Positions 63,319 to 64,000 of a stretch of DNA of 64,000 bases are shown one piece after another. Positions within the stretch are counted from its first letter, which is position 1. Each line of letters begins with the position of its first letter. Position numbers and translations under genes: made by a program. Source of the DNA: Bifidobacterium rousetti (GTDB taxonomy: Bacteria > Actinomycetota > Actinomycetes > Actinomycetales > Bifidobacteriaceae). A model generated the notes under the pieces. That model ran no database searches, was not told the origin of the DNA, and saw only the letters and a program-made list of their open reading frames with translations. The stretch is taken from assembly GCF_008698235.1 (NCBI RefSeq), contig NZ_PEBH01000005.1:1-64000 (forward strand), written 5' to 3'.

Positions 63319-64000
63319 CTACTCGGTCTTGACCATCGGCGCGACGGTCGCGGCCTTGCGGCGGGCGAGGTAGCGCTTGACCATCAGTACCTCAATGCCA
63401 AGCAGCAGCAAGCCCAGAATCACATCCGCAGCAATCACGGCCTTCTTCCAACCTTCCATACCCACATTCTGGGCGGAGTCCTCATACACCCAGCTGTTCA
63501 CCACGGTGTACAGCACGTTTTTGCTGGCGTTACGCATGTACTGTACGGTGCTGGCGTTGCCGGTATCCTCCGGAATGTTAGGACCGGACCCGTAGGTCGC
63601 CAGCATAGCATCGGTGCCGTTCGCCAACGCGGCATCCGCGGTCATGAATCCGCGGCCGTCCTCGCGGAAGTAATCGGTGATCACCATGCCATGGAAGCCC
63701 CATTCGTCGCGTAGCACCGTGTTGTTCAGTTCGTTGCGCTCGCCGGACCATGTGGTGCCGAAGAAGCTCCACGCGTTCATGACCGCATGCGCATCACCAT
63801 CCTTCACGGCCATTTCGAACGGCTTGAGGTAGATTTCGCGCATCGCCTGCTCGTTGGACCATACAGACACCATGCGTGCATTGCCGTCATAGAGAGCGAA
63901 GTGCTTGATGTAGGCGTACACGCCTCGTTTCCACGCTCCCCTGACCGCCCGGGAGGCCATGATGCCGGACAGCGTGGCGTCTTCCGAGTAGTACTCGAAG
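63319..64000 (-). CDS. Membrane-anchored GH3-family glycosidase (5' part outside window)
   Basis: About 227 C-terminal residues are visible and the frame continues past the right edge (FEYYSEDATLSG reads in from outside). YIKHFALYDGNA, MREIYLKPFEMAV and the nucleophile region GFHGMVITDYF are the GH3 barrel. After the barrel there is no second GH3 domain. Instead come about 60 residues and a membrane helix (VILGLLLLGIEVLMV) with a basic end. Either the second domain lies before the barrel, as in known domain-swapped GH3 enzymes, or it is missing. It probably acts outside the cell. Confidence 0.8.
   Translation of the reverse strand, partial: FEYYSEDATLSGIMASRAVRGAWKRGVYAYIKHFALYDGNARMVSVWSNEQAMREIYLKPFEMAVKDGDAHAVMNAWSFFGTTWSGERNELNNTVLRDEWGFHGMVITDYFREDGRGFMTADAALANGTDAMLATYGSGPNIPEDTGNASTVQYMRNASKNVLYTVVNSWVYEDSAQNVGMEGWKKAVIAADVILGLLLLGIEVLMVKRYLARRKAATVAPMVKTE

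Overview
The window is most consistent with a high-GC actinobacterium of the genus Bifidobacterium. The basis is: strong G/C preference at third codon positions; an actinobacterial-type dcd, a class II fba beside purA and a twin crcB pair, an adrenodoxin-reductase-like FprA, a shared multi-sugar ABC ATPase, GH3 glycosidases; and many genes that seem to be translated from leaderless mRNAs. The species cannot be named from sequence alone. I see no phage, plasmid, insertion sequence or CRISPR array.

Layout. 1-2056: 5' part of a secreted InlB-repeat surface protein. 2693-11884: an envelope-glycan region (YfhO-like membrane protein, two GT2 and one GT4 glycosyltransferases, a DUF6020-like membrane protein, an acyltransferase). 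12100-17716: two secreted peptidoglycan hydrolases, a GH25 muramidase and a PGRP-type amidase, with paralogous ricin-like C-termini. 19218-28537: GNAT, HtrA protease, TadA, CPA1 antiporter, TauE-type exporter, esterase, low-complexity membrane protein. 29972-46258: dcd, Gln/Pro-rich membrane protein, P2-type cation ATPase, TrmH/SPOUT methyltransferase, DUF4032, twin FluC, purA, fba, polysaccharide deacetylase, tRNA-Gly(CCC), htpX. 46508-54207: FprA, TPCP-type metal ATPase, MsmK-like ABC ATPase under a LacI-type operator, GT2. 54708-64000: two AAA_14/DUF4143 ATPases, a LytTR/AgrC-like two-component system, a GtrA-like protein, a complete GH3 and the 3' part of a second, membrane-anchored GH3.

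The genes are mainly core functions: envelope assembly and remodelling, quality control (HtrA, HtpX), ion homeostasis, nucleotide metabolism and sugar uptake or hydrolysis.

The unusual signal lies between the genes. Many intergenic regions hold a long palindromic element built from several copies of a short motif, often in the order A-A-A'-A'. The motif is almost always private to its locus (18108, 22234, 32749, 36418, 48038, 50981). Both DUF4143 ATPase genes carry their own iterated palindromes with a 33-bp period at the promoter. My best candidate for an undescribed system is that these ATPase-type genes and the orphan palindromes belong to one family of sequence-specific ATPase/DNA-site pairs. 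That is inference. A separate two-hairpin REP-like element sits in six of nine convergent gene junctions.
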